Positions 36,217 through 44,971 of a stretch of 46,096 nucleotides of DNA are shown one piece after another. The notes beneath the pieces are model-generated. The model saw only the letters and a program-made list of their open reading frames with translations. It searched no databases and was not told the DNA's origin. The position numbers and the translations under genes are program-made. The stretch covers positions 1 through 46,096 of the forward strand of contig JANBQS010000047.1 of the NCBI GenBank assembly GCA_027577415.1, in the 5' to 3' direction. How positions within the stretch are numbered: the first letter of the stretch is position 1; every line of letters starts with the position of its first letter. This stretch comes from Coemansia sp. RSA 922 (Eukaryota > Kickxellomycota > Kickxellomycetes > Kickxellales > Kickxellaceae).

Positions 36217-37341
36217 ATGCCTCCTTGTCCCTTTGACCTCGTGCGCGATACGCCCTTCGGCAGCTACACTGCATCTGCAACAAAGCTGACAGGTGGCATG
36301 ATAAACTACGTCTGGCGCCTGACCAACGCATTGGGAGACTCTATTATTGTCAAATACGCCGAGGACTCGATTGCCTCGAGTCCTGACATTAAATTTTCTT
36401 CCGAGCGCATGGACTTTGAAGTACGCGGTCTCTCGTTATTCAACCCAGAGGACGCCTTGCTTGGTATCGGCGAGTTGGGAAAGCCACTGGCTAAAACTCC
36501 TTTGGTTCGCGTTCCAAAACTATTGTACTATGATCAGTCGGTTCCCTTTTTGGTTCTCGAGGATATAGGTGTCCACAGAAGCTTTGAGGATTGGTTCAAG
36601 GCAGAGGACTCGAAGGCCGAAGATCTCGACTTTGTATGTGCCAAAGTCGGCGAATGGCTTGCGCATTTGCATGGGTTTGGATATAACAATCTGGATAAAG
36701 TCGAGGAGCATTTTATTAACAAGCCGGCTCGCGAGCTACTAAGCGGACTAATGTACGATATGACTGCCAAGGATATCGAGCAGCACACAAAGTTTGAAGA
36801 TAAAAAAGAGTTGGCTGCCCGCATTATGCAGCTAAAGACTGAGATGCGCCAAGCAAAGACCGGCGACTCGCGTACGCTGTTGTTTGGAGATATGTGGCCA
36901 GGTTCAGTGCTGTTTGATGTCGAGAGGAAGGTGGTCAATTTGCTTGACTTTGAGTTTATGGATGTTGGACAGGTGTACGGAGATATTGGGCATTTTGTCG
37001 CTCATCTACTTCCTCTGCATTTTCTGCGCGACCAGTCCTACGACCCGAACACCGACCCTTGCCCGCATTCGGTGGTCGCTTTCCTGAGCTCGTATAAAAG
37101 GACCATGGAAAGTTATCCCGATGCTTATCAAGCGGTGTCAATGGACGCGATAAAGTACTCGACGGCGTTCATGGGGATCGAAATCGCTCGTGACGTGTTG
37201 ACTGGGAACTGGTGCCGCTGCAGCGAGAAGACTGAGAAAAAGGAGGAGCCTCTTACTTGTGAGTGCGCCGATATCCTGTTGAAGCTGGCTCGCAAGTACA
37301 TTTACAACCCGTCTGACTCGCTCTTCAACATTTTGAACTAG
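36217..37341 (+). CDS. APH-fold kinase, methylthioribose-kinase-like
   Basis: 374 residues of the aminoglycoside phosphotransferase/choline kinase fold. The nucleotide loop LTGGMINYVWRL is at 24-35, with the ATP-lysine IIVKYAED (K46), FLVLEDIG at the hinge and WLAHLHG in the middle. The Brenner motif LLFGDMWPGSVLFD (near 221) resembles HGDLHTGS of methylthioribose kinase, but the His is Phe. The metal-binding DFG-equivalent is LLDFEFMDVGQVYGDIGH. The Asp of FGD and the second Asp are present, so catalysis is possible. The substrate could be methylthioribose (methionine salvage) or another small alcohol. Several cysteines lie in CRCSEKTEKKEEPLTCEC near the end. I am sure of the fold, not of the substrate. 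Confidence 0.78.
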   Translation: MPPCPFDLVRDTPFGSYTASATKLTGGMINYVWRLTNALGDSIIVKYAEDSIASSPDIKFSSERMDFEVRGLSLFNPEDALLGIGELGKPLAKTPLVRVPKLLYYDQSVPFLVLEDIGVHRSFEDWFKAEDSKAEDLDFVCAKVGEWLAHLHGFGYNNLDKVEEHFINKPARELLSGLMYDMTAKDIEQHTKFEDKKELAARIMQLKTEMRQAKTGDSRTLLFGDMWPGSVLFDVERKVVNLLDFEFMDVGQVYGDIGHFVAHLLPLHFLRDQSYDPNTDPCPHSVVAFLSSYKRTMESYPDAYQAVSMDAIKYSTAFMGIEIARDVLTGNWCRCSEKTEKKEEPLTCECADILLKLARKYIYNPSDSLFNILN

Positions 37342-37422
37342 CCTCTTCAAATGACATCTTAAAAAAAAAAAACTTTGTCTATCTTTTTTTTTTGACATGT
37401 CTCAATTGTGTAACATTTCCTA

Positions 37423-40041
37423 TTATTCGTCCTTGTCGTCATCTTCATCGTCGGTGCCATCAGAATCTTCGTCTTTGAGGAAAAAGTCCATATTATCCTC
37501 GCCGTCGCCAGCCACATCGCCACCACTATTGTCGCGTGCTTCTTCTAGAATGTCGTCGACCAGCAACTCGTCCTCGTCAAGTGAGGCGTGACTCTTTTGT
37601 GTGCTCGCGCTATTGGGCATTGTCATAGCCGATCGACCGCTGGCCGACGCCACACTAGTCCGCTTGCCCGCAGACTGGTCGGCAGCAGAGTGGGACGAGA
37701 CGGCCGATAAGCGCTTCGATGCTGCAACTGCTGCCGCCGCCACAGCTGCCTCCGCATCAAGCGACGCCTTGGATGTAATGGGCTTGCTCGAGCTCGCTCC
37801 TCTAGTGCTATCCACTGCGCCATTTTCTTCTTCTAGACCGCTCTTGCGACTACTTGACGTTTCTTCTGGCGCCGTCGCCTCAACCATCTCTGTCTTGATC
37901 GGCCGCGCACAGGGCCTCATCGGACGCTGTGCCTGAATATCGGCCAGAACCACGTCATAGTGCTCAATAAGATCTGCAACGAAGGACTCTGGAAGCCGGC
38001 CGACACCAACGCCGACGATCTCTCTGCCGCGCAGAATAATCGGGCCCAAACGCTGGCTCACGGCTTTGACGAACTGATCTCTAGCGACCGAGTCTTCGTC
38101 GCCCTGGATTTGCTCATTGAGAACACCGAAAATGACCTGAATCGTTTTGAGGTGGACATAGGGCAGGGCCTCCAATAGACTACGGATGGCGGCGAGAGTC
38201 TCAAAGTTGCTGTTCTTTTCGCTCCTCGAGCTATACACGGCACGCAAGGAGTCTTGCAGCTCCACAGGACATAGTGGCTTGGGCAGCTCTAGCAAGTACA
38301 GTACCAGAAGGTTGGCTACTAAAGGTAGGTCGAAGGAGCGCAAGTGCTTTAGCGTTACGCTGGACCCGCGATTCAGCGTGTTGCGCAAATCGTGGATGTT
38401 CCTCAGTAGCGCACGTGTCGTCCAGACCTTGTACTTGTCTTCATGCGACATATCACGGGTGCTCTTTCGAATAAGGCTCATGGCCTTGGCCGGGAAAAGG
38501 GGAATATCCTTATGCGACACTAGCAACTGCTCATCGAGCGGGACGCCAAAGATCTGGTACTCGGCGGTACTGAGCCCAAATGGACGGAAAATAATCGGAC
38601 GCGGCGTGTACCGTCCCGTGCCGTAGTGCTCAATCATCCACTGGATGTCCTGCTGCGGCTTGAGGCTCTCCTCATAGACCTCCAGGCGGTCGCCAATGGA
38701 CAATTCGGCCTGGATGGGGCGCTTGCTGATGCGCGCATAGTCGCCCAGCGTGCTCTTGATGTTCATCAGGCGGTTGAGCTCCCACACCTCCATCGAGTCA
38801 AGATAGTTGGTCAAGTGCTCGTCGAGGTCCGTGCGCACATGCTCGGCACGCGTCACAGAGTCGCGGTAGATCTGGCTAGCCTCGTCAGCCTCCCGCTGTG
38901 CGCGCTCATAGGACACGGCCTTACCCAGGTGTGCGCGACGGTTGCCCAGGGGCTCATCCTCGCTGTCGTATTCGTCGTCGCTCTGGAACTCGAGTGCTGG
39001 CTTCTTCCACTGGTAGTAGGCATTGGAGCGCGACTGGAACTGCGACCCGCGACCCATGAAGCGCAAGTAGCCCTGGTTCATCATGCTCTGGCCGACCGAA
39101 ACAGCGTCAGCCTCGTTGCGCACGACGGTGGGGTAGTTGGTGCACCACCAGCCAGCCAGGCTCTCGCCCGATATCAGGCCGCGGAAGGTCCCCAGGATGC
39201 CAAACTTGACGTCGTGCTGAAGGACCTCGGTCTGCATGCGCTGCAGCATTACGTGGAACTCATGACGTGTCAGAGCCACGTTGCCCAAAACGATACTCGC
39301 CACGTCCAGCTCGCCCTGAACCAGCGGCAGCGGCGTGCGCGTGCTTCCAACGCCACTGCTGGACAGGAGCTGTCTCTGCACGGCGACATCTGCGTCGGCG
39401 TCGGATTCGGCGTCAGACTCAGTGCTGTTCTCACGAGGAGACCTAGGCGTTCCACTGGCCTCGCGTCCGGGCAAACTAGTGCTGGGACGCGACTTCACCT
39501 CGAACTCTGCCGGCGACGCGCCAGGCTGCAAGCTATCGGGGCTCTCCATCAGCCGCAGTTGCTCTGCTGCCGATGCCTTTTGGGTATAAACCCTATGGTT
39601 CCTATCGACCATAGCGAGTTCAGCCGAAGCCTTGCGCACAGTGTCGTCGATAATCTTCCATGACGCGCGGACACGCGCTCGATGCTCGCTAGTAAACGCA
39701 CGCAGGGGCATAACCACCGAGCTCTGCAACTCAATCGACAAGTCAGCGTGCGCCTCGGCTAGCGCCAGGCACTCAGAAAGCAACCCGTGAAACGCGGTCT
39801 TTAGCGTAGCCCCTTCGTCGCGTGCGAAGCCTGAGGGCGATAATTGACGCTCAGCTAGTTTGCGCATACTGCTGGCGTACGCTTCCTCGATGGCTACTCG
39901 CTCGCGGAAGAAGGATAGGAGTTCGTCGCATTCGGACGACCCTTGCTCCAGCTTTTCGTACAGGCATTGAGGCCCACGCTCGTACCGCGGCTGCTGGCCT
40001 TGCCCGGGATTGTCCCAGAACGAGTTTTCAAATCTGAGCAT
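37423..40041 (-). CDS. F-BAR / DEP / RhoGAP protein, Rgd2 type
   Basis: 872 residues. The F-BAR begins at once (SFWDNPGQ, then LYEKLEQGSSECDELLSFFRERV and IEEAYASSMRKLA). After a Ser/Glu linker (about 180-225) comes a DEP domain (about 245-345, FRGLISGESLAGWWCTNY). The second half of the F-BAR (about 385-480, YLDSMEVWELNRLMNIKSTL) follows, so DEP is inserted into the F-BAR, as in yeast Rgd2. The RhoGAP domain (about 500-690) keeps the helices NLLVLYLLELPKPLCP. At the arginine-finger position, where GIFRVSG is usual, it reads VWTTRA, so the canonical finger is not seen. The tail is Ser/Ala-rich and ends in an Asp/Glu stretch. It probably binds curved plasma membrane and controls Cdc42/Rho signalling in polarity or wall growth. 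Confidence 0.88.
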   Translation of the reverse strand: MLRFENSFWDNPGQGQQPRYERGPQCLYEKLEQGSSECDELLSFFRERVAIEEAYASSMRKLAERQLSPSGFARDEGATLKTAFHGLLSECLALAEAHADLSIELQSSVVMPLRAFTSEHRARVRASWKIIDDTVRKASAELAMVDRNHRVYTQKASAAEQLRLMESPDSLQPGASPAEFEVKSRPSTSLPGREASGTPRSPRENSTESDAESDADADVAVQRQLLSSSGVGSTRTPLPLVQGELDVASIVLGNVALTRHEFHVMLQRMQTEVLQHDVKFGILGTFRGLISGESLAGWWCTNYPTVVRNEADAVSVGQSMMNQGYLRFMGRGSQFQSRSNAYYQWKKPALEFQSDDEYDSEDEPLGNRRAHLGKAVSYERAQREADEASQIYRDSVTRAEHVRTDLDEHLTNYLDSMEVWELNRLMNIKSTLGDYARISKRPIQAELSIGDRLEVYEESLKPQQDIQWMIEHYGTGRYTPRPIIFRPFGLSTAEYQIFGVPLDEQLLVSHKDIPLFPAKAMSLIRKSTRDMSHEDKYKVWTTRALLRNIHDLRNTLNRGSSVTLKHLRSFDLPLVANLLVLYLLELPKPLCPVELQDSLRAVYSSRSEKNSNFETLAAIRSLLEALPYVHLKTIQVIFGVLNEQIQGDEDSVARDQFVKAVSQRLGPIILRGREIVGVGVGRLPESFVADLIEHYDVVLADIQAQRPMRPCARPIKTEMVEATAPEETSSSRKSGLEEENGAVDSTRGASSSKPITSKASLDAEAAVAAAAVAASKRLSAVSSHSAADQSAGKRTSVASASGRSAMTMPNSASTQKSHASLDEDELLVDDILEEARDNSGGDVAGDGEDNMDFFLKDEDSDGTDDEDDDKDE

Positions 40042-40317
40042 ACGCGCTGTTCCAAACTAAAGAAAGTACTAATATTTGAATTGTTATTATTATTAAGCGG
40101 AAAAAAATGTGTGATAAGCAGAAAGAAACATCACCTTCCCTCCCACACACGTCACGCTAGGCTTCTTTGTATGCGATGATGTGGATCGGTGAAGATACAC
40201 AAATTTTTTTTCCCCCTTTACGTCACACCAGAGCCAAAAAAGTCTATCGCTAGCATGTAGATAAAAAAAGTTATATTACGAGGAGTTTAGCCAGATAAAC
40301 CTCCTTAAAAATGTTGA

Positions 40318-40791
40318 CTAGTCGTTGCGACGTCTCTTTGCGCGAGCTAGCCGCTCTGTTCTCTTCATCGTGTGTTTCTTGCTAGTTCGAATCAAATAAG
40401 GATCAATACCCAGTCTGAACTTGTTTGTCCACATGAGGATCCACTTGCGCTGCTTAGCTCCAATCCCCATCTCGTGCTTCAACGCGATAGTGTTTGCTTT
40501 AAACAAGTGGTCCCAGTCCTTGAACTTTTCCGTGTACTTTTCGCACCCACGTCCGATAGCTTTGAGGAACGACTCGGGTGTGTCAACTTGGCCTACAATA
40601 CAATGTTTTATTAGTGCTGGACTGCTTTTTTAGTGAGTAAAGACTGAATTTCGACAGGGTGACATACCTCGCGGTCTCGGGATAACAACTTTGCGCGTGG
40701 CAGTGACAGCTGGTGCGGCCTCAGTGGACATTGAGCGAGCAAACGCCACACCTAGTGCAGACCGTGTGACAATCCGTGCAAACAACGACAT
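40318..40791 (-). CDS. FYV4: Mitochondrial small ribosomal subunit protein mS41 (IGR motif, one intron)
   Basis: Exons 40668-40791 and 40318-40592 are joined over a 75-nt intron (40593-40667; GTATGT donor, AG acceptor, split Gly codon), giving 132 residues. The first about 30 residues (MSLFARIVTRSALGVAFARS) form a mitochondrial presequence. After VVIPRPRG comes the IGR domain: TPESFLKAIGRGCEKYTEKF, DWDHLF, then IGAKQRKWILMWTNKFRLG, matching the RxYIL-W-KF-G pattern of yeast Fyv4. The basic tail RLARAKRRRND suits rRNA contact. mS41 is a structural protein of the mitochondrial small subunit. Upstream is a divergent promoter shared with the Cys/His-rich gene. Confidence 0.85.
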
Positions 40792-41346
40792 TGTCGATTC
40801 AAATAAATGTGTAGAAATTGAAATTGAAATTGAAGACAAAATGCAGTCAACCGCAAAAATCGATAAAAACGATTACCTGTAGTCGAGCCGCCGAGTCATC
40901 ACCGAGCCGCGGTTCATATCGATCAACAGTGCCAAGCCCTATTGAACGATTTCCTATGTAATCAACTCCTTCCAAAAAGGACATGTCCATCTTATTGTCA
41001 ATTGGCGAGTCTATAAAGAGCATTTGGCTCACTCCCTCTTTTTATGGCAAAGTGATCTATGAGGTGAAAAGGCGTGTTTGTGCTAAGCAAGTGTCTCCTA
41101 TAGTAGAAAGGCAGGACATCTGTTTGAGTTTAATGGCACGCGCTCTCTCTCTTTTTCGCATTTCATTGTGCATTGGAAGAGCCCTTCTCCAGCTTACACA
41201 AATGCTGCATCCCTTGCATCAAAATTTGCATAAGCTATTCTCTTCTCTTCTCACTATCATTCCTATCTCTATTTATCTACTCAAGCTACAATATTTTTTT
41301 TATACTTTTTATACCAATAGTCATCGGGCCTCAAAACAATCTCACA
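40792..41346. other. Divergent promoter region, mS41 / Cys-His-rich gene
   Basis: 555 bp between divergent genes. The half next to 41347 is a pyrimidine-rich leader with a TATACTTTTTATA stretch near 41305. An open frame in this leader would give a hydrophobic N-terminal extension of the downstream protein but is more likely untranslated. Confidence 0.5.
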
Positions 41347-41856
41347 ATGGGCTTGCTAAATATGTTTTACCCCGATCGCAAGAAGCAGTACAAACCAAAG
41401 TACCGTAACAGTTGTAACTGCGACGATTGTATCAAAAAGTCTCATCTTTATGGCCAGTACTGGCGCAACCAGACTCCTGTTTGCACTTGCTGCGATTGTA
41501 TGGCTAGGGCTGGTCAAAATATCCCGCACTCGCACAGCACTCATAATCACGTCCAGGCGTCCTCTCATACTTGTGCCATGACTGGCGACCACCGCCATAG
41601 CTGCTCGACTGGTGCGACTTGCCACTCGGGCCATTACGTCGATGAGTCGCTTCCAAAGTACTCGCTGACCCCACATACCACGCACAAGGTCGATGCCACC
41701 TGTGGCTCCCGCTACTATGCTACGCCCCTATACCCAGCGGTCGTGCCGCAGCACATAGACCACCAGCACCACCAATATGTTTCACATGCTGGAAAGGTGT
41801 ACGATGAGCGCACATATCTCAGTATGCCAAACACCTTCCATCCATGCAACCGGTAA
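41347..41856 (+). CDS. Cys/His-rich 169-residue protein, unknown
   Basis: The start at 41347 (CACAATGGGC) gives MGLLNMFYPDRKKQYKPKYR. Two CxCxxC motifs (CNCDDC and CTCCDC) lie 25 residues apart, followed by many His residues (HSHSTHNH, HRHSC, HQHH) and more Cys (ATCHSGH). This suggests metal binding, perhaps zinc or copper storage or a treble-clef-like element, but no known family fits. No membrane segment in the chosen CDS. M1-G2 is also compatible with N-myristoylation (MGLLNMF), which is speculative. It ends 80 bp from the convergent SRP19 gene. Confidence 0.7.
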   Translation: MGLLNMFYPDRKKQYKPKYRNSCNCDDCIKKSHLYGQYWRNQTPVCTCCDCMARAGQNIPHSHSTHNHVQASSHTCAMTGDHRHSCSTGATCHSGHYVDESLPKYSLTPHTTHKVDATCGSRYYATPLYPAVVPQHIDHQHHQYVSHAGKVYDERTYLSMPNTFHPCNR

Positions 41857-41936
41857 ACTCTATTCTCAAAGGACAAGTTTTCCACTATATATTTTTCCAT
41901 TCCTACATATATCTCTCTTTAAAAAAAATGTATTTA

Positions 41937-42647
41937 TCAGACAAGATTCTTTGCCTTTCCCTTCTTTTTTGCCTTGACGGCCTTTTTAGCTGTCTTGGCC
42001 GACGTAGTTCCAGATCCAGAGGCCTCTGCAATTGCGTTATCTGTGTCAGTAGGTGATTGCGCTGACGGTGGAGGCATACCAGGCAGCATAGGCATAGCAC
42101 CCGAATTGATGAGATCTTGCAACGAGGGCTCCCTATCTCTCGGTACCAGAACCTTATCCATCATGACTGCCACCTTGCGCATCAGCTCCTTGCGCGTCTT
42201 AATATCCTGTCTCATAGGCACAGCAGCATCGTTAAATAGCTGTACCCGAACCCGCCCTGGGGTGAAAAAGTCACTTGGGTGCGACTTGTGCGGCTCATAA
42301 CATACGTTAAATCCGACTTCCTTCACCGCCACAGACATTTGCCGTGCGTGCGGCGAGTCAACTGCAATGGAAAGCGGCACTCGGCGACCCTTCTCTACAG
42401 AACGCGATTTGTCAAAGTAGAGCGGGTACAAACATACCCATCTCTTGTACCGCGTTTCGTCAGATACTAGTTTCATTCCGTCTAGTGTTTGTCCAAGCCG
42501 AATTCCCTCGGGTTTGACAACTGGTGGAGCGGTGAAGGGGACGACCATTGGTTCAATCAGTGGTGGCTCGGGTAGCGGAAAGTCCATGTCGTCAACGTCT
42601 AGTTCGTCAAAGTCGGCATCGGCCACTGTGGTCTTTGGGTAGCTCAT
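41937..42647 (-). CDS. SEC65: Signal recognition particle subunit SRP19
   Basis: 236 residues starting at MSYPKTTVADADFDELD. The acidic N-terminal extension runs to about 65. The SRP19 domain follows: RYKRWVCLYPLYFDKSRS, then KGRRVPLSIAVDSPHARQM, then GFNVCYEPHKSHPSDFF and GRVRVQLF, all hallmarks of the family. After a Pro/Met-rich spacer the tail is Lys/Ala-rich (AKTAKKAVKAKKKGKAK), as in yeast Sec65. SRP19 binds helices 6 and 8 of SRP RNA and lets SRP54 assemble. It works in the nucleolus and cytosol for ER targeting. M at 42647 is preferred because the upstream frame encodes hydrophobic leader sequence not seen in the family. Confidence 0.93.
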   Translation of the reverse strand: MSYPKTTVADADFDELDVDDMDFPLPEPPLIEPMVVPFTAPPVVKPEGIRLGQTLDGMKLVSDETRYKRWVCLYPLYFDKSRSVEKGRRVPLSIAVDSPHARQMSVAVKEVGFNVCYEPHKSHPSDFFTPGRVRVQLFNDAAVPMRQDIKTRKELMRKVAVMMDKVLVPRDREPSLQDLINSGAMPMLPGMPPPSAQSPTDTDNAIAEASGSGTTSAKTAKKAVKAKKKGKAKNLV

Positions 42648-42809
42648 CTTTACAAAACAGGGAGAAAGAAAATATAGAGGATTTACGAAATGACAAAGAA
42701 AACAAAAAGAGAGAAGTTGAAAATTGTAAATTGGCCAAGCAAGCAAGAAAAGCAAAGCAGTTGTCCCCAAGCAAGACGATCACAAAATTTAATTTTCAAA
42801 AGTAGACAA

Positions 42810-44708
42810 CTAGTCAAATGTTGCCAACATCGAGTGGGCCAACTCTACAATAGCCTGTAGTTCTCGGCGAGCGTCAGAGTTGCTCTCTGTTGGCAGTCGC
42901 GGAGTATCTAAGAATGCGCGCTTAAGCAGCGAGTGCGCACTCTTGAGCCCAACCAGCGCCGAGTCCGACGATTCGGCACTCATAGACGGAGATCCAGGAT
43001 GACTACTAGGAGCAGCGCGCAAGTTACGCAAGCTACCAGTCTCAGCAATATTAGAACGGCTCCGGCTATGAGCCATAAAAGGGGCCACAACAGGGTCAGC
43101 GATATCGCGGCTACAGACAATAGGTGACGTAGATTCGACAATCGACACTGGCCGCGAACCCCTAGTAGTCCTCTCAGTGGCTCCAGGCGTAACAGGGGCA
43201 CTCATAGTCGACATAGCAGCTTGGGGAGGAGTAGGCTGTTGCGAGTAAGTCATTAGGTTCATCCGGAGGAACTCGTCATCGGCATCCGAGCTCTCAGAGC
43301 TAACGTTGGATTCCGCCGCCGCCTTGGCCTCTTGGTAGTGCGCAATAAAGTTCTTGAACAGCGTCATATCGCGGATTGTGCTGTCGCCACTACTGTCGAG
43401 GACAATAGTGTCGGCACGCTGCGACCGAGCGATATTGTAGTCACGTCTGAGCACCTCGTCCCAGCGACTCAAGTGCGCGTTAATAATAGATATCCGCCAT
43501 GTGCGTACCTTTGCAAACTTGGCCAACATATCATGGCCATGAAGACGCTCGTAGAATTTTATGCGCTTGTCAATACTGCCCGACAGCGCATCTAAAATTG
43601 AATTGGCCATCACTAGCGACGACGACACGAGCTCGACAGCATTGGCAATGACTTGCTGCTGGTCGACAGGCGAAATAACTTGTCGGACACTGCCGTCAAA
43701 CTCCTCGATGGCGTGGTCCATTGCTTGCATCCACTCGACAAACGCCGTACTACGCTTGCTGGCGCCAGGGTCGTCGGCAGCGGCTTCTCTGCGGAATAGG
43801 GAGGCTATAATGACGTCAATAGAATGCATGCCATCCTGCTGAACCAGGTACGAGATAATGCGGAGGGACATGACCGAGCATGGCACCCACAGAGTGCCGA
43901 CAGAGTCCAGTATATGGCGAATATGCACTGTGGTGCCTTCGAGCAAGAATCTCGCCCCCACGCTGACCTTGGCCATGCCCAAGATGCAGCTGAGAATCTC
44001 GCGCTCCTTGAGCAACTCGTCTTGGCGGCGAGTAGCTGTTTTGCGCTCATTCAACTGCGTCAAATGGGTCAGCAGTAGCCGGAGACCGCCATCCTCGACA
44101 AAGGCGTTGAGCTGCTGGATGCTCTGGTAGGCTATATCGACGCGCAACTTCTCGAGACGAGCGCGAGGCAAGGACTGAGTACCGGCTTTATTCAAGATCT
44201 TTAGATGTTCGGAAAGCGGCGTTGTATCGGCTCGATGTCCCTTGTCCGTTTTAGCCTTGTGTGTGTGGATAAGTTGGATCTTGCTATCCAGCGACATGTT
44301 CTTCATAGTCAAGCGCTGTTCTGCCTGCAGACCCATTTCGTCCATGATCGTGTCCAGCTCCTCCTCGATTTGCGCAAAATGCAAGTCAGCACTAGGTGAT
44401 TGCGCAAATACGGCTGATAGTGGGCGACCGCGGCTGTAACGCTGCTGTGGCTGGTGTAGCTGGGGACTAGATCCCATGTAGCTGCCAGTCGACATCCCTC
44501 GGTCGCGTACAGCCCCGGGCGAACCAGCGCGGCGGGGCTGTTCAGCAACAAGGCTCATCCGTTTAAGTTGAGCTTCGGTAACAGCAGTATTACGGTGTTG
44601 CTGATTGTGGTCCCTGTAGTCGACATGCGATGGCTCGTTATCAGCAGTAAGTTGGACAAAGTTGTCGCTGGACTTGAAGCCCCGGTGTATGGAGAACGGA
44701 AAGCGCAT
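42810..44708 (-). CDS. Formin-type GBD/FH3 protein without FH1-FH2
   Basis: 632 residues from ATG 44708 (MRFPFSIHRGFKSS). The only codon further up that could open the frame is a TTG. A formin N-terminal core spans about 110-460: FAQIEEELDTIMDEMGL and MSLDSKIQLIHTHKA fit the GTPase-binding start. Armadillo-like helices (LLLTHLTQLNERK, ILSCILGMAKVSVGARFLLE, VMSLRIISYLVQQDGMHSI) fit FH3. The rest is Ser/Pro-rich with no polyproline FH1 and no FH2 actin-nucleating domain. It ends in ELQAIVELAHSMLATFD, a possible helix. It could bind a Rho GTPase and regulate a true formin, or be a solo dimerising adaptor. There is no sign of a frameshift: the 3' end runs into a normal spacer before SRP19. Confidence 0.78.
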   Translation of the reverse strand: MRFPFSIHRGFKSSDNFVQLTADNEPSHVDYRDHNQQHRNTAVTEAQLKRMSLVAEQPRRAGSPGAVRDRGMSTGSYMGSSPQLHQPQQRYSRGRPLSAVFAQSPSADLHFAQIEEELDTIMDEMGLQAEQRLTMKNMSLDSKIQLIHTHKAKTDKGHRADTTPLSEHLKILNKAGTQSLPRARLEKLRVDIAYQSIQQLNAFVEDGGLRLLLTHLTQLNERKTATRRQDELLKEREILSCILGMAKVSVGARFLLEGTTVHIRHILDSVGTLWVPCSVMSLRIISYLVQQDGMHSIDVIIASLFRREAAADDPGASKRSTAFVEWMQAMDHAIEEFDGSVRQVISPVDQQQVIANAVELVSSSLVMANSILDALSGSIDKRIKFYERLHGHDMLAKFAKVRTWRISIINAHLSRWDEVLRRDYNIARSQRADTIVLDSSGDSTIRDMTLFKNFIAHYQEAKAAAESNVSSESSDADDEFLRMNLMTYSQQPTPPQAAMSTMSAPVTPGATERTTRGSRPVSIVESTSPIVCSRDIADPVVAPFMAHSRSRSNIAETGSLRNLRAAPSSHPGSPSMSAESSDSALVGLKSAHSLLKRAFLDTPRLPTESNSDARRELQAIVELAHSMLATFD

Positions 44709-44971
44709 AGATAAGAGCAAGTCTCCTTTTTTCAGAGCAATATCAAAGAGCAGAGAGACAGAGAATGGCGAGATGGAAGGTTTTTAAAAAAAGAAACAGT
44801 GAGAAGAGGTGCGGGTTGAGTGGTGAAGACACTCAAGTCGTTGGCTATTTATACTCGGCAAGGACGGCAATCCTATAGAAGGGAAATCATCAATTCCCGA
44901 GGTTCCTCTCACACACACAAAAGCCAACAACGCAGATATGTGACGTTTTGCAAGTTTGGGGAAAGGGGAGC

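Noticed and set aside
38626..39663. Open frame of 345 codons on the plus strand opposite the RhoGAP gene
   Set aside because: It mirrors a strongly coding minus-strand gene with GC-biased third positions; no domain or promoter of its own.
41173..41346. Hydrophobic N-terminal extension of the Cys/His-rich protein
   Set aside because: Pyrimidine-rich leader gives Leu/Ser/Phe codons by composition; the ATG at 41347 has a better context.
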